This document shows positions 1 to 8,645 of a stretch of 64,000 nucleotides of DNA, in pieces. The DNA is from LC029 sp036676475. GTDB taxonomy: Bacteria > Bacillota > Bacilli > Aneurinibacillales > RAOX-1. The notes beneath the pieces are model-generated. The model had not been told where the DNA came from, searched no databases, and saw nothing but the letters and a program-made list of their open reading frames with translations. Made by a program: the position numbers and the translations under genes. Position 1 is the stretch's first letter. Each line of letters opens with the position of its first letter. The stretch lies in contig JAKFCU010000029.1 of assembly GCA_036676475.1 (NCBI GenBank), forward strand, positions 1 to 64,000. Reading direction: 5' to 3'.

Positions 1-24
1 GGGCATCCCACCATCTTTTTTTCT

Positions 25-1029
25 CTAAAATAAATCAATAATAAAATAAGCTATGGCTGCAATGATGGCTGATATCGGAAGAGTGATGATCCATGTCATA
101 ACAATCTTCTGAGCCGTTCCCCACTTTACCCCTTTTACCCTCTTTGCTGCACCTACACCCATTATGGCTGAGGAAATAACATGTGTGGTACTCACGGGTA
201 AGCCGAATTTCGTAAAGATGAAGATAATGAGGGCTGAGGACAAATCTGCCGCTGCTCCATTCACCGGTTCAATCTTCATGATCTTCCCGCCAACGGTTTT
301 AATAATTTTCCATCCCCCTATCGCTGTACCCGCACCCATGGCCATGGCGCAGGAAATTCGAACCCATAAAGGAATGTCATCAACCGCTGGATAGAAACCT
401 CCAGACACTAAAGCAAACATAATAATACCCATGGCCTTTTGCGCATCATTGGTTCCATGGGAAAAAGACTGTAAGGCTGCTGTAAAGACCTGAAATCCTC
501 TAAATCCACTATTCACCTTATGCGGGGAACTGGGGATCATTTGGAGTATGAACCGAAATAAAGTCATCATGAGATAACCAATCGTCAAAGCAATCAAAGG
601 AGAAAGGACAAGAGCTTTTAGAATATCCAGGAATCCGTTCCAGTTGACTGCACTTAATCCTGCAGAAGCGACCACAGCGCCTATTAATGAACCAATTAAG
701 GCATGAGAAGAACTACTTGGAATCCCGTACCACCAGGTAATTAAATTCCATGCTATCGCTGCGATTAAAGTCGCAATGACAACAATCATCCCATTTTCCA
801 GAGTGGTCGGATCGGCAATTTTCCCGCCAATAGTCTTGGCTACCCCTGTAAACATAATGGCTCCAAGGAAATTCATTACAGCAGCCATCATGATGGCCGT
901 TCTAGGAGTCAACGCTCTAGTGGATACGGAAGTAGCAATCGCATTGGCTGTATCATGAAATCCATTGATAAAATCAAAGGATAAGGCTAGTAAAACAACG
1001 CTTATTATGAGTATGACATTAATATCCAT
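25..1029 (-). CDS. pit: PiT-family inorganic phosphate transporter
   Basis: 334-residue integral membrane permease that imports inorganic phosphate coupled to a cation. The duplicated PiT signature is visible: GFHDTANAIA at residues 23-32 and its second copy SHGTNDAQKAMG at 190-201, each followed by several hydrophobic helices, with an SSSSHA stretch near 105-110. Length is typical of the short bacterial form. It lies 12 bases downstream of the DUF47 gene, the usual Pit accessory partner, so the two form one leftward operon that starts behind a PhoP-type box. The gene is complete but its terminator, if any, lies outside the window. Family assignment is firm; whether the coupling ion is H+ or Na+ cannot be seen. 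Confidence 0.95.
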   Translation of the reverse strand: MDINVILIISVVLLALSFDFINGFHDTANAIATSVSTRALTPRTAIMMAAVMNFLGAIMFTGVAKTIGGKIADPTTLENGMIVVIATLIAAIAWNLITWWYGIPSSSSHALIGSLIGAVVASAGLSAVNWNGFLDILKALVLSPLIALTIGYLMMTLFRFILQMIPSSPHKVNSGFRGFQVFTAALQSFSHGTNDAQKAMGIIMFALVSGGFYPAVDDIPLWVRISCAMAMGAGTAIGGWKIIKTVGGKIMKIEPVNGAAADLSSALIIFIFTKFGLPVSTTHVISSAIMGVGAAKRVKGVKWGTAQKIVMTWIITLPISAIIAAIAYFIIDLF

Positions 1030-1041
1030 AGTTCCACCTTA

Positions 1042-1659
1042 TTATGAGTTTCTCATGATGATGGTTTCTAGCGTGTCCGCTACATCTTCACAACTATCTG
1101 TAACACCTTCTAGAATTTCGTAAATTTCTTTGTACTTCATAATATGAATAGCATCTGTTGAGGTTTGGAAGAGTGTACGTACGCTAGTCCGCAGCAATTC
1201 ATCCCCTTTGGATTCTAATTCATTGATCTTAATCGTATATTCCCGGATAGGTAACAGCTTTCTCTCACGAAGAAGATCCATTCCGTTTAGGATCTCTTTT
1301 GTAGAAGCCTCAATAATTCCCCCGAATTTCACCATAAAGTCATCACCTTTGGTAAAATCGTACATATAGAAACGGGATGCACAAGCTTCCATGCCATCAA
1401 GGACATCATCTAGCTTACCTGCCAGATCGAGGATATCCTCTCTTTCGATCGCCGTGATAAAGGTATCGTTCAGTGCTCTGATTAAACTATGTATATACGA
1501 ATCCCCTTTATTCTCATATTCCTTTACTCGATCAGCGAATTCTTTCACACTTTCTTGGGATTCAAGTTTGAATCGGTTAAAAAATTGAGCACACTCGTGG
1601 ACATTTAAAGTGATTTCATACAATGTCTCCAAAAAAGTATCTTTCCGCTTGAAAACCAT
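1042..1659 (-). CDS. DUF47-family Pit accessory protein
   Basis: 205-residue, charged, all-helical protein of the DUF47/PhoU-like family, which is found next to PiT phosphate permeases and is thought to modulate them. The sequence begins MVFKRKDTFLE and keeps the family pattern of long amphipathic helices with several Glu/Asp patches suited to metal-cluster binding. No signal peptide or membrane segment is visible, so it should be cytosolic. The start has a purine-rich ribosome site (GGGGGT) about seven bases upstream. It is first in the operon with pit, and the PhoP-type box lies about 90 bases upstream. Confidence 0.9.
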   Translation of the reverse strand: MVFKRKDTFLETLYEITLNVHECAQFFNRFKLESQESVKEFADRVKEYENKGDSYIHSLIRALNDTFITAIEREDILDLAGKLDDVLDGMEACASRFYMYDFTKGDDFMVKFGGIIEASTKEILNGMDLLRERKLLPIREYTIKINELESKGDELLRTSVRTLFQTSTDAIHIMKYKEIYEILEGVTDSCEDVADTLETIIMRNS

Positions 1660-1723
1660 GGTATTACCCCCAATAATTGAGCTTCTGTTCTGAATAGGTG
1701 TAGCTTATCTACACACAAACCCC

Positions 1724-1767
1724 ATTATAATATTAAGATAAGATAAAGTTTGTAAAGATTATGTAAA
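1724..1767 (-). promoter_or_regulatory. PhoP-type box and promoter of the DUF47-pit operon
   Basis: Read on the minus strand there are two TTTACA hexamers (1762-1767 and 1751-1756) separated by exactly five bases, then 21 bases, then a perfect TATAAT (1724-1729). Direct repeats of TT(A/C/T)ACA with about five-base spacing are the known PhoP recognition pattern in Bacillus. The place upstream of a phosphate transporter operon agrees with induction by phosphate starvation. The sequence match is seen; regulation is inferred. Confidence 0.65.
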
Positions 1768-1847
1768 GATTTTTTAAGTTTATGAATTCCCCTTACAGGC
1801 ACCCACCTATTGTATCACAAATAAGGGATATTATTCCTTAATCGAAA

Positions 1848-1880
1848 CAAAGCCCCCTTCGAAAAATCAAAGGGGGTTAG
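1848..1880 (-). terminator. Rho-independent terminator of the tup operon
   Basis: CCCCCTT / AAGGGGG arms (1853-1859 and 1870-1876) around a short AT-rich loop, followed on the minus strand by a CTTTGTTT stretch, about 65 bases past the last gene of the tungstate operon. Confidence 0.6.
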
Positions 1881-1941
1881 AGAAAAAATGCTTGCCTGGA
1901 TTATCATTTTTGACGTATTATGCTCCATCTATACCTATAGA

Positions 1942-2688
1942 TTAGTAAATCATCCGACCTGATATAAAATCGGACAGCTCTTGGGTTCGGGGGGTTTGGA
2001 AGAAGGGTTCCTTCTCCTGCATTTCTACTATTTTCCCTTGATAGATGAAGATGATTTCATCCCCCATCCGCCTGGCCTGTTGGAGATTATGCGTCACCAT
2101 AAGGATGGTAACTCCTGTTAGTTCATGAATTTGCTTGACCGCTTCTTCAATAATCTGAATGTTAGTTGGATCTAAATTCGAGGTAGGTTCATCCAAAAGT
2201 AAGATCCGGGGCTTTAGTATCAGAGCTCTAGCTAAGGCAATCCTCTGTGCTTCCCCACCGGATAAAGTGGTTGCTCTCCTCTCGCTATAACCGGATAATC
2301 CAACGGCAGCTAAACAATGGTCAACCTGTTGTACGATTTCTCTTTGGGCCACTCCCCGAAACTTTAAACCCATAGCCAAATTTTCTGCCACAGTGAGATC
2401 AAACATAACCGGTTTTTGCGATACATAGACCATTTGCCGCTGAATTCCGAGAACCTTTTTTCTCGATATTCCCTTTTCCGTCATCGTTTCACCAAGAATC
2501 GTCATGCTTCCAATCGTTGGTGTCTGGAGCAAGTTCGTTACTCGCAAGAACGTGCTTTTTCCAGAACCACTAGGTCCAACAATCGCATAGCATTTTCCTT
2601 CCTTTATATCCAGCTGTTCAATCGAAAGAATCTCTCGATCTAACATGACCTTGAGGTTCCGATACTCCACCATACTCATGTCCATCAT
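1942..2688 (-). CDS. tupC: Tungstate-type ABC transporter ATP-binding protein
   Basis: 248-residue ABC ATPase that powers import. Walker A GPSGSGKS is at residues 38-45, the ABC signature LSGGE at 142-146, and Walker B ILLLDEP at 162-168. It starts two bases after the permease gene, so translation is probably coupled, and it is last of the four-gene operon. The specificity call rests on the neighbouring binding protein rather than on this subunit, because the ATPases of tungstate, molybdate, sulfate and phosphate systems look alike. Confidence 0.85.
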   Translation of the reverse strand: MMDMSMVEYRNLKVMLDREILSIEQLDIKEGKCYAIVGPSGSGKSTFLRVTNLLQTPTIGSMTILGETMTEKGISRKKVLGIQRQMVYVSQKPVMFDLTVAENLAMGLKFRGVAQREIVQQVDHCLAAVGLSGYSERRATTLSGGEAQRIALARALILKPRILLLDEPTSNLDPTNIQIIEEAVKQIHELTGVTILMVTHNLQQARRMGDEIIFIYQGKIVEMQEKEPFFQTPRTQELSDFISGRMIY

Positions 2689-2690
2689 CC

Positions 2691-3371
2691 TTACTGCCGA
2701 CTTTTCATATTTCGAAGCATTCCCATCATCAAAAAGCTATTCATGATAAAACTGATAAGTAACAGAACCAACCCGATGGCCAGTCCAATCTGAAAATTCC
2801 CCTTTCTTGTTTCCAAAATAATGGCTGTCGTCATGACTCGAGTATGATGATCAATATTGCCGCCCACGAGCATGACTGCCCCCACCTCCGAGATCGCTCT
2901 GCCATAAGCCGTTGCGAGTGCCGCCCAGATTCCTTTTCTGGCTTCCCGAATGAGGGTCCATATGATTTGCAATCGACTGGCACCCAGGCTTTGCGCAGTT
3001 TCCGCAAATACTTTTTCTTTTGAGTAAATCGCCGAAAGCGTAAGTCCCGTGATAATGGGAGCGACAAGGGTGATTTGGGCGATAACCATCGCTGTAGGTG
3101 TAAATAAGAGCTCGAATTCCCCTAATACGCCGCCCCGGGAAAGCAAGAGATAAACAATGACACCAACGAGGACAGGCGGAAATCCCATCAGTGTATAGAT
3201 TAACGCAATCAAGACTTGTCGCCCTGGAAAAGAAAACAAACCTAATAAAGTACCAAAAGGGATGCCCAAAAGCATCCCAATGATTAGTGCTGTAGTGGAG
3301 ACTTGTAAAGACAGGATAATAATTTCAATCACATCTGGATTTTGTAAGATCTTCCCTAGTTCTTGCCACAT
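2691..3371 (-). CDS. tupB: Tungstate-type ABC transporter permease
   Basis: 226-residue inner membrane permease with about five hydrophobic segments. The EAA-type cytoplasmic loop that docks the ATPase is seen as ETAQSLGASRLQIIWTLI near residues 123-140, and AYGRAISEVGAVMLVGGN follows near 160. Size and loop match TupB-like permeases of the sulfate/molybdate/tungstate group. It lies 11 bases after tupA and two bases before tupC, in a compact leftward operon. Confidence 0.85.
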   Translation of the reverse strand: MWQELGKILQNPDVIEIIILSLQVSTTALIIGMLLGIPFGTLLGLFSFPGRQVLIALIYTLMGFPPVLVGVIVYLLLSRGGVLGEFELLFTPTAMVIAQITLVAPIITGLTLSAIYSKEKVFAETAQSLGASRLQIIWTLIREARKGIWAALATAYGRAISEVGAVMLVGGNIDHHTRVMTTAIILETRKGNFQIGLAIGLVLLLISFIMNSFLMMGMLRNMKSRQ

Positions 3372-3382
3372 GCCAGTTTCTC

Positions 3383-4231
3383 CTATGATCTTCGTTTGGT
3401 ATCAGGTACAAATAGATTTTTACCGAATCGTTCTTTCCCAAATTCATTGATCATCTTTTGCCCTTGCGGACTAATAAAGAACCAAATCAATTCATTGGCT
3501 AAATACGGTTTTTTCGTTCCTGTTACCTGGATGATCCCGTATGGGTTGTACAAATTTTTGTCTCCATAGATATAGTTAATGAGTGCATTCTTATTGGTTA
3601 AATAGGTAGCCTCGTCGGTAATGGTGTAGGCTCCCATCTCATCAGCCATCCGCAGGGTCTCTCCCATTCCCTGCCCAGCCGAAATATAACCCTTTCTTTC
3701 TGGCTTTAACCCTGCTTTACTCCAAAGAGATAATTCCTTTTTATGAGTGCCGGAGTCGTCTCCCCGGGAAATAAACTTACTATTAGAAGCCGCTATTTTC
3801 TGAAGAGCTTCTACAGCTGTCTTCGTATTTCGAATCCCTGCGGGATCATCTTTGGGTCCTACAATATAGAATTGATTGTACATCACATCGAAAGCTTTGT
3901 GACCATATCCGCCTTTAACAAACTCATCTTCGCTTTTGCGCGAATGAACCAAAATCACATCCGCATTTTTATCTTTGCCTAACTGGATAGCTTGTCCTGT
4001 TCCTACCGCGACTACCTTCACCTTAACACCATATTTTTTTTCAAAGACAGGAATCATATAATCCAACAATCCTGAATCCTGTGTACTCGTTGTCGTAGCC
4101 AATACCATCTCTCTTTCCTGCGCTACCTTTTTATAAGTAGCGTTAGGAAAGGAAGCCGCCCCTATCATGTTGGTAATCAAGAACGAAATCAAACAGGTAA
4201 ATGTGAATAAAAATGATAGTTTTCTTTTCAT
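3383..4231 (-). CDS. tupA: Tungstate-type substrate-binding protein
   Basis: 282-residue secreted solute-binding protein. Residues 1-25 form a signal peptide without a clear lipobox. The TupA hallmark TTTSTQDSGLLD is at residues 46-57 and is followed by the GTGQAIQLGKDKNADV and SRGDDSGTHKKE blocks of the family, which binds tungstate with very high affinity in characterised members. A strong ribosome site (AGAGGTGATG) precedes the start. It sits 12 bases after the regulator gene and 11 before the permease. A second, lipoprotein paralog is encoded at 19599. Molybdate as an additional ligand cannot be excluded. Confidence 0.88.
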   Translation of the reverse strand: MKRKLSFLFTFTCLISFLITNMIGAASFPNATYKKVAQEREMVLATTTSTQDSGLLDYMIPVFEKKYGVKVKVVAVGTGQAIQLGKDKNADVILVHSRKSEDEFVKGGYGHKAFDVMYNQFYIVGPKDDPAGIRNTKTAVEALQKIAASNSKFISRGDDSGTHKKELSLWSKAGLKPERKGYISAGQGMGETLRMADEMGAYTITDEATYLTNKNALINYIYGDKNLYNPYGIIQVTGTKKPYLANELIWFFISPQGQKMINEFGKERFGKNLFVPDTKRRS

Positions 4232-4243
4232 CTTGCATCACCT

Positions 4244-5173
4244 CTAATTTTTTTCGTATATTATTTCGCCTATATCATGACAATCATACCCTTGTAGTTC
4301 ATGAATGCTCTCTTTAAAGGGTGCAGAACAAATCAGTTCATAAAACTCCTCTAAAGCCTTTTCATTCTTAGATGTAGGTTTCATAATCAGATCAAATCTT
4401 TCCTCTGCCAACGGGATAAAAGTAAGCCCCATTTTTTGTGCTGCGGCTTTAATACCCAATGCCACATCAGCACTCCCCCTTGCCACACAGGAAGCGGATG
4501 AAAAATGATTCCATTCTTCGACCTCATACCCATTGATTTGATCAGGCGATATGTTCCAGCGCTGTAAATGGGTATCAAGCAAAAACCTTGTCCCTGATCC
4601 CTTTTGGCGATTGACAAAACGTATCCCGCTTCGAGTAAGGTCCTTCCACTCCTTAATATTCCTTGGATTCCCGTATGCCACAATGAAACCTTGACTCCTT
4701 GATGCTAACCGAACCACTTTGATAGATTCTTGAATAAAAATCCTTTCAATAAAAGGAATATTATACTCCCCAGAGGACGGATCCAACAAATGAACGGCAG
4801 CCATATCACAAACTCCTCGATGCAGCATCATAAGCCCTTCTAAACTTCCAATGTAATTAGCTTGAAGAGTTATGCCTGATGAGTACTTGCTTAAATATTG
4901 AACCAAGTGTTCAATGAGGAAATCATGACTTCCGGATAACGTAAGAACTTTATTAGTGACATCCAACCCAGGTAATGGACGATCTGAAGAAATAGAACTC
5001 TGGCCACTCTGCTTTTTCATATGGATGAATTGTTCCAGATCTTCAGGCTCTATTCTCATCTTTTTCCCGATCCGGTAAGACTTTAACTCACCCCTCTTCA
5101 CAAGTTCATAAACAGTATACTTTGATATTTTCAAAATTTTGGCTACTTCCTCAGGTGTATAGGCATCCGGCAC
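4244..5173 (-). CDS. Excisionase-type HTH regulator fused to a substrate-binding domain
   Basis: 309-residue one-component regulator. Residues 4-53 form an HTH_17/excisionase-type DNA-binding domain (YTPEEVAKILKISKYTVYE). Residues 70-300 resemble a periplasmic-type binding domain that has no signal peptide and is therefore cytosolic, with the RQKGSGTRFLLD block around residue 190. This architecture is common beside molybdate and tungstate transporters and probably senses the oxyanion. It is the first gene of the tup operon and starts with GTG behind GGAG. A palindrome overlapping its own promoter suggests autoregulation. It differs from ModE, which uses a winged helix and TOBE domains. Confidence 0.8.
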   Translation of the reverse strand: MPDAYTPEEVAKILKISKYTVYELVKRGELKSYRIGKKMRIEPEDLEQFIHMKKQSGQSSISSDRPLPGLDVTNKVLTLSGSHDFLIEHLVQYLSKYSSGITLQANYIGSLEGLMMLHRGVCDMAAVHLLDPSSGEYNIPFIERIFIQESIKVVRLASRSQGFIVAYGNPRNIKEWKDLTRSGIRFVNRQKGSGTRFLLDTHLQRWNISPDQINGYEVEEWNHFSSASCVARGSADVALGIKAAAQKMGLTFIPLAEERFDLIMKPTSKNEKALEEFYELICSAPFKESIHELQGYDCHDIGEIIYEKN

Positions 5174-5231
5174 CCTGAATCACTCCGATTCCATTATCTT
5201 ATTTATCCCATTCTTTATGAACTTCTAGATT

Positions 5232-5267
5232 ATTGTATGATATTTATTGACACTTTTCAATAAGTGT
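5232..5267 (-). promoter_or_regulatory. Promoter and candidate operator of the tup operon
   Basis: On the minus strand TTGAAA (5255-5260) and TACAAT (5232-5237) are separated by exactly 17 bases, a good sigma-A promoter. A palindrome ACACTT-N6-AAGTGT (5250-5267) covers the -35 element, placed to block polymerase when bound. The likely ligand is the HTH/binding-domain protein encoded immediately downstream. Confidence 0.55.
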
Positions 5268-5564
5268 TAGTTAGTTTATCATCCGTTATATTGGGTTTTA
5301 TTTATTATGGTTAGGTATATAAAAAAAACGCCCCATTTTCAGGAGCGCCTACATAATAAAAATCCGAACATAACCTTACGAGGAAAGATTAACTATATTA
5401 TAGCATGATAACCAATTGGTCACTCAGGATAAATAATGGAAAATTAGTTTCAAACGAAACTTTTTTCGTAATCAACCGTCTTATAAAATAACTAAACTAA
5501 AACGGATTAGTTTAGGATTGAGAGTTTTAGGCCTTCCTATAAGGGAGGCCTCTTTTTGTTATCA
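5268..5564. other. Non-coding gap with several hairpins
   Basis: No gene is visible. Three hairpins are: an imperfect GC-rich one with an A-run on the plus strand at 5321-5350 (terminator-like on the minus strand), AGTTTC-AAAC-GAAACT followed by TTTTTT at 5446-5466 (terminator-like on the plus strand), and AGGCC/GGCCT at 5529-5551 followed by CTTTTT. The plus-strand terminators have no plus-strand gene upstream, so a small RNA is possible but unproven. Confidence 0.4.
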
Positions 5565-5990
5565 TTATTTTTGATTCTGATATTTGAATAACAAATTAGC
5601 GCAGTACTCAATGACTTCGCGACGTCTTACAATCCCTATAAACACTTCTTTATCGTCTACCACAGGCACAAAATTCTGCATGGTAACTAATGGGATTAAA
5701 TCTTGAATCAACGCATCAATCCGTACAAACTGATTATTTAATCTTTGAGGGATGTCCTTCAAGTAGACTTTATTTGTATTTTCAAACGTTAATCCTTCTG
5801 TATTTTTCAGCATCCACAGAAGGTCGCCTTCCGTAATCGTCCCCACATATTTACCTTCCCCATCGAGAAGAGGCACCGCTGTATAACGATGGTATTCCAT
5901 TCGTTCCAAAGCTTGACGCATCGTGGAGTTCGGCGACAAGCAAATTACTTCATTTTTAGGTAAGAGAAAAAAGGCAATATTCATATCCAT
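5565..5990 (-). CDS. CBS-domain pair protein
   Basis: 141-residue cytosolic protein made of two CBS motifs (about residues 10-60 and 80-135), the fold that binds adenine nucleotides and acts as an energy or ligand sensor. The PTVPLLDG- and VPVVDDKE-like strands of each repeat are visible (AVPLLDGEGKYVGTITEGDLL and FVPVVDDKEVFIGIVRRREV). I chose the internal ATG at 5990 because AGGAAGGAAC lies correctly upstream; the longer frame to 6020 has no ribosome site. No catalytic domain is attached. Its partner is unknown and the neighbours give no strong hint. Confidence 0.8.
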   Translation of the reverse strand: MDMNIAFFLLPKNEVICLSPNSTMRQALERMEYHRYTAVPLLDGEGKYVGTITEGDLLWMLKNTEGLTFENTNKVYLKDIPQRLNNQFVRIDALIQDLIPLVTMQNFVPVVDDKEVFIGIVRRREVIEYCANLLFKYQNQK

Positions 5991-6099
5991 TGTTCCTTCC
6001 TCTTGATGTACAAGATTCATTTATTGCCAAACGTTTCTGTATATCCATTATACTATGTTCAATTCAATTATGGTGAAAAAAATGGTTGTAAGTATAAAA

Positions 6100-6143
6100 A
6101 AGCTACTGGCATAGCTGTATGCGTATACTACTTTCCGTTAAGT
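6100..6143 (+). repeat. 44-bp interspersed structured repeat, copy A
   Basis: One of three 44-bp copies (also 7530-7573 and 61883-61926). They share the core GCGTATAATACTTTCCGATA with few substitutions; this copy has GCGTATACTACTTTCCGTTA. A small hairpin GCTAC-TGGC-GTAGC is present in copy C and is weakened here. Confidence 0.7.
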
Positions 6144-6197
6144 AAAACAAAACCCTTAGCTAGTTTGCTAAGGGTAGAATCATCATGATATGTATAT

Positions 6198-6274
6198 TGG
6201 TGGACGATAACGGATTCGAACCGCCGACCTCTACGATGTCAACGTAGCGCTCTAACCAGCTGAGCTAATCGTCC
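6198..6274 (-). tRNA. tRNA-Val(GAC)
   Basis: Complete cloverleaf: acceptor GGACGAT, anticodon loop TTGACAT giving anticodon GAC, TTCGAAT T-loop and an encoded CCA. Near-identical copies are at 11935 and 30134. Confidence 0.92.
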
Positions 6275-6289
6275 ATATGAAGTATAAAT

Positions 6290-6368
6290 TGGCGCGCTCG
6301 AAGGGATTCGAACCCCCGGCAGACGTGGTACCGGAAACCACCGCTCTATCCAGCTGAGCTACGAGCGC
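6290..6368 (-). tRNA. tRNA-Arg(CCG)
   Basis: Acceptor GCGCTCG pairs with CGAGCGC, anticodon loop TTCCGGT gives CCG, and CCA is encoded. A second copy with a slightly different anticodon stem is at 30479. Confidence 0.92.
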
Positions 6369-6579
6369 ATTAAGTGTTTGTGAAACTTATAATACAATAT
6401 TAATGATCAACAAGTCAAGAGTAATTCGATATCTCTACTTTAACATGATCAACCCAAAACATCACTAGGGAATTAAGGGAAATCGAGTAAGGGGGTGGGC
6501 ATTACCCCTCCTCCTTACATAAAAGGACACATCATGAAAAACACTATATATCATCCTTAAATGAGAAAGGGATTAGATC

Positions 6580-7527
6580 ATGCTTCGTTATCAGGAAAAC
6601 AGTCAAGCCGTTGAAACAATAGACCGTTTTAGAATTCCCTCGAAAGGAGAGGTGGTATGGTTCCATATCCAGTCTTCGAATAGCGGAGAGCTAAAGGAAA
6701 TTTTACAAAAATTAAAGGTACATCCATTAAGCAAACAAGCCATGAACGCCTATAGTGATATCCCTAAAGTAGATATTTATAAAAATCAAGCGTATGTTTC
6801 TACTGTCGCTATTCAAGAAGATTATTCCCTTGTAAAAATTAGTATCTTAGTTGGAGAAAATTATGTGATTACAAAAGGGGATCAGGACGACCTCAGTCTA
6901 TTCTCCGAATTAAAGGATGATTTCATGGATCATCCCGATCACATGTCCCACACAGGGCATATCCTTTATCATATATTAGATAAGGTAGGAATGTTTTATC
7001 TAAAAATCGTCGACAAACTTGCAAACGAAATTCAACAGTTAGAAAAGCAAGTTTTTAAAACTCCGTTTGCCAATGAAATTGGGAAAGGAGCTTATCGATG
7101 GAAAGGTAAAATTCATGATTTGAGACAGATCGTAGAAGCCCAAGAAAACATCATTAAAACGATAGGTCGTTCTGAATTTCCGTATATTAATGAAGATTCT
7201 GGCTTTTATTTTAAAGATTTACAAGATAATTTCTCCCGGGTTGTCAGTGCTTTTGATACTTTTAAAGAGAATTTATCTAGCATTTTTGATCTTCAAATGT
7301 CTTTAAAATCAGACCACATGAATGCCATCATGAAAACCTTAACCCTGGCCAGTGTTGTTTTTCTTCCAATGACATTCATTGCAGGCCTATACGGAATGAA
7401 TTTCGAACGAATGCCGGAGCTCAAGTGGAAATTCGGGTATGCCTATGGCTTGATTCTAATGTTTGGTTTAGGAACGGCCATTGCCCTTTATTTTAGGAAG
7501 AAGGGTTGGTGGGGGGATAAACCTTAA
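6580..7527 (+). CDS. corA: CorA-family divalent cation transporter
   Basis: 315-residue transporter of the CorA family, which moves Mg2+ (and often Co2+ or Ni2+) through a homopentameric pore. A long soluble N-terminal region with a stalk helix is followed by two C-terminal membrane helices; the pore signature YGMNF is at residues 271-275 at the end of the first, and the protein ends with the usual basic tail (FRKKGWWGDKP). Length matches the family. A ribosome site GAGAAAGGGA precedes the ATG. It is transcribed alone. Copy B of the 44-bp repeat begins right after the stop codon. Confidence 0.92.
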   Translation: MLRYQENSQAVETIDRFRIPSKGEVVWFHIQSSNSGELKEILQKLKVHPLSKQAMNAYSDIPKVDIYKNQAYVSTVAIQEDYSLVKISILVGENYVITKGDQDDLSLFSELKDDFMDHPDHMSHTGHILYHILDKVGMFYLKIVDKLANEIQQLEKQVFKTPFANEIGKGAYRWKGKIHDLRQIVEAQENIIKTIGRSEFPYINEDSGFYFKDLQDNFSRVVSAFDTFKENLSSIFDLQMSLKSDHMNAIMKTLTLASVVFLPMTFIAGLYGMNFERMPELKWKFGYAYGLILMFGLGTAIALYFRKKGWWGDKP

Positions 7528-7529
7528 GA

Positions 7530-7573
7530 AAGCTACTTGCGAAGCTATATGCGTATAATACTTTCCGATAAGT
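7530..7573 (+). repeat. 44-bp interspersed structured repeat, copy B
   Basis: Second copy of the repeat described at 6100-6143, beginning three bases after the corA stop codon. It matches copy C at 39 of 44 positions. Confidence 0.7.
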
Positions 7574-7849
7574 ACAAAAAAGACGTCAAACGGATTAACC
7601 GATTGCCGCCAAGGGATAAAGTAGTAAAAAGTGAGTAAGACAACCCATACAAGCATTAATACATAAAATAGGGTTACTATTATCTTAAAGAGGTCAATAC
7701 GCTTCGTCGGTGATAGATATCACCAATTAATGCCATTATTCAAAGGGAAATCGAGACTGTCAATTGATTCCACTCAAAAATCTTAGGATTCTCAGGTATA
7801 GAGGAAGATTTGCTGCTCGACAGTCTCCAATTATCCCCTAAAAAAGAAG

Positions 7850-7921
7850 TTACCAAAATGTAACAGCGGGCTAGACAATAACACTAGTGAACAACATGTG
7901 AACCTTATATTACCAAAATGT
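7850..7921 (+). repeat. 12-bp direct repeat, 60-bp spacing
   Basis: TTACCAAAATGT occurs at 7850-7861 and 7910-7921 in the long leader of the DoxX gene, exactly 60 bases apart (six helical turns). It may be a regulator site; nothing else ties it to a protein. Confidence 0.4.
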
Positions 7922-7940
7922 GAGCAATCATTTTCAACTT

Positions 7941-7956
7941 TGTGAAGTGTAGCACA
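7941..7956 (+). promoter_or_regulatory. Fnr/Crp-type operator upstream of the DoxX gene
   Basis: TGTGA-AGTGTA-GCACA matches the TGTGA-N6-TCACA pattern at nine of ten positions and is extended to a 7-bp inverted repeat (CTTTGTG / CACAAAG). TATACT at 7975-7980 could be the -10 box. The Fnr-like protein at 57263 is a candidate regulator. Confidence 0.5.
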
Positions 7957-8064
7957 AAGCATCTTTCAATCTAGTATACTGAAATTGAAAGGAAGGAGGG
8001 AAATAAATGATAAAAATCCAGATAAGGTCAATTCGATTACTATACTATGATTAGAGAGGATCTG

Positions 8065-8571
8065 ATGAAAATGTTAGAAACACTTAAAGGTAAATTTATG
8101 ATTCCTATATGGACGATCATGAGAATTTGGCTTGGGGTAGAATGGCTAACAGCAGGATGGCATAAAGCTATAGATGGATTTGACGCAACCGGGTTTCTTA
8201 AAGGAGCCATCGCGAAAGCTGGCGGGGACCATCCCGCAGTACAAGGTTGGTACGCTGCTTTCCTTGAAGGCTTTGCCTTACCGAACGTGGAATTGTTCAA
8301 CTTCTTGATCGCATGGGGTGAAGTGGCTGTCGGATTAGGACTTATCCTTGGTACTTTTACAACAATTGCTCTCTATGCTGGTGTTTTCATGAACCTCAAT
8401 TTCCTATTAGCCGGTACCACAAGCACAAACCCTATTCTCTTTACCGTAGGGATCATTTTACTCGCTATGGGAACCGCTACTTATGCTTGGGGCGTTGACC
8501 GTTACATGCTTCCATGGTTGAAGGCCTATCTGAAAGAAGCCTTTAATCGAGAAGGTAAAATGACCACATAA
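8065..8571 (+). CDS. DoxX-family membrane protein
   Basis: About 168 residues with four membrane helices and the DoxX-type start RIWLGVEWLTAGWHKAIDGFD. The family includes DoxD subunits of thiosulfate:quinone oxidoreductase and many uncharacterised proteins linked to redox stress. A conserved GWYAAFLEGF loop and the FNFLIAWGEVAVGLGLILG helix are visible. I prefer ATG 8065 because GAGAGGA lies just upstream; 8071 is possible, while 8047 lacks a ribosome site. Transcribed alone behind an Fnr-like site and followed by a terminator. Function beyond family level is not supported. Confidence 0.75.
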   Translation: MKMLETLKGKFMIPIWTIMRIWLGVEWLTAGWHKAIDGFDATGFLKGAIAKAGGDHPAVQGWYAAFLEGFALPNVELFNFLIAWGEVAVGLGLILGTFTTIALYAGVFMNLNFLLAGTTSTNPILFTVGIILLAMGTATYAWGVDRYMLPWLKAYLKEAFNREGKMTT

Positions 8572-8611
8572 TTAATAAGGAGAAAATCATGTACCAGTCT
8601 TTTTGATAAAG

Positions 8612-8645
8612 GTCTTATTGCAAATGAGCAATAAGGCTTTTTTGT
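8612..8645 (+). terminator. Rho-independent terminator of the DoxX gene
   Basis: CTTATTGC / GCAATAAG stem (8614-8621 and 8628-8635) followed by a run of six T. Confidence 0.8.

Noticed and set aside
164..394. Plus-strand frame inside pit
   Set aside because: Shadow of the transporter gene on the other strand; no independent support.
5446..5466. Plus-strand terminator as end of a small RNA gene
   Set aside because: No promoter or conserved sequence upstream could be shown, so no RNA gene is called.
7850..7921. Paired 12-bp repeats as a possible CRISPR start
   Set aside because: Only two copies 60 bp apart, no cas genes and no further units.
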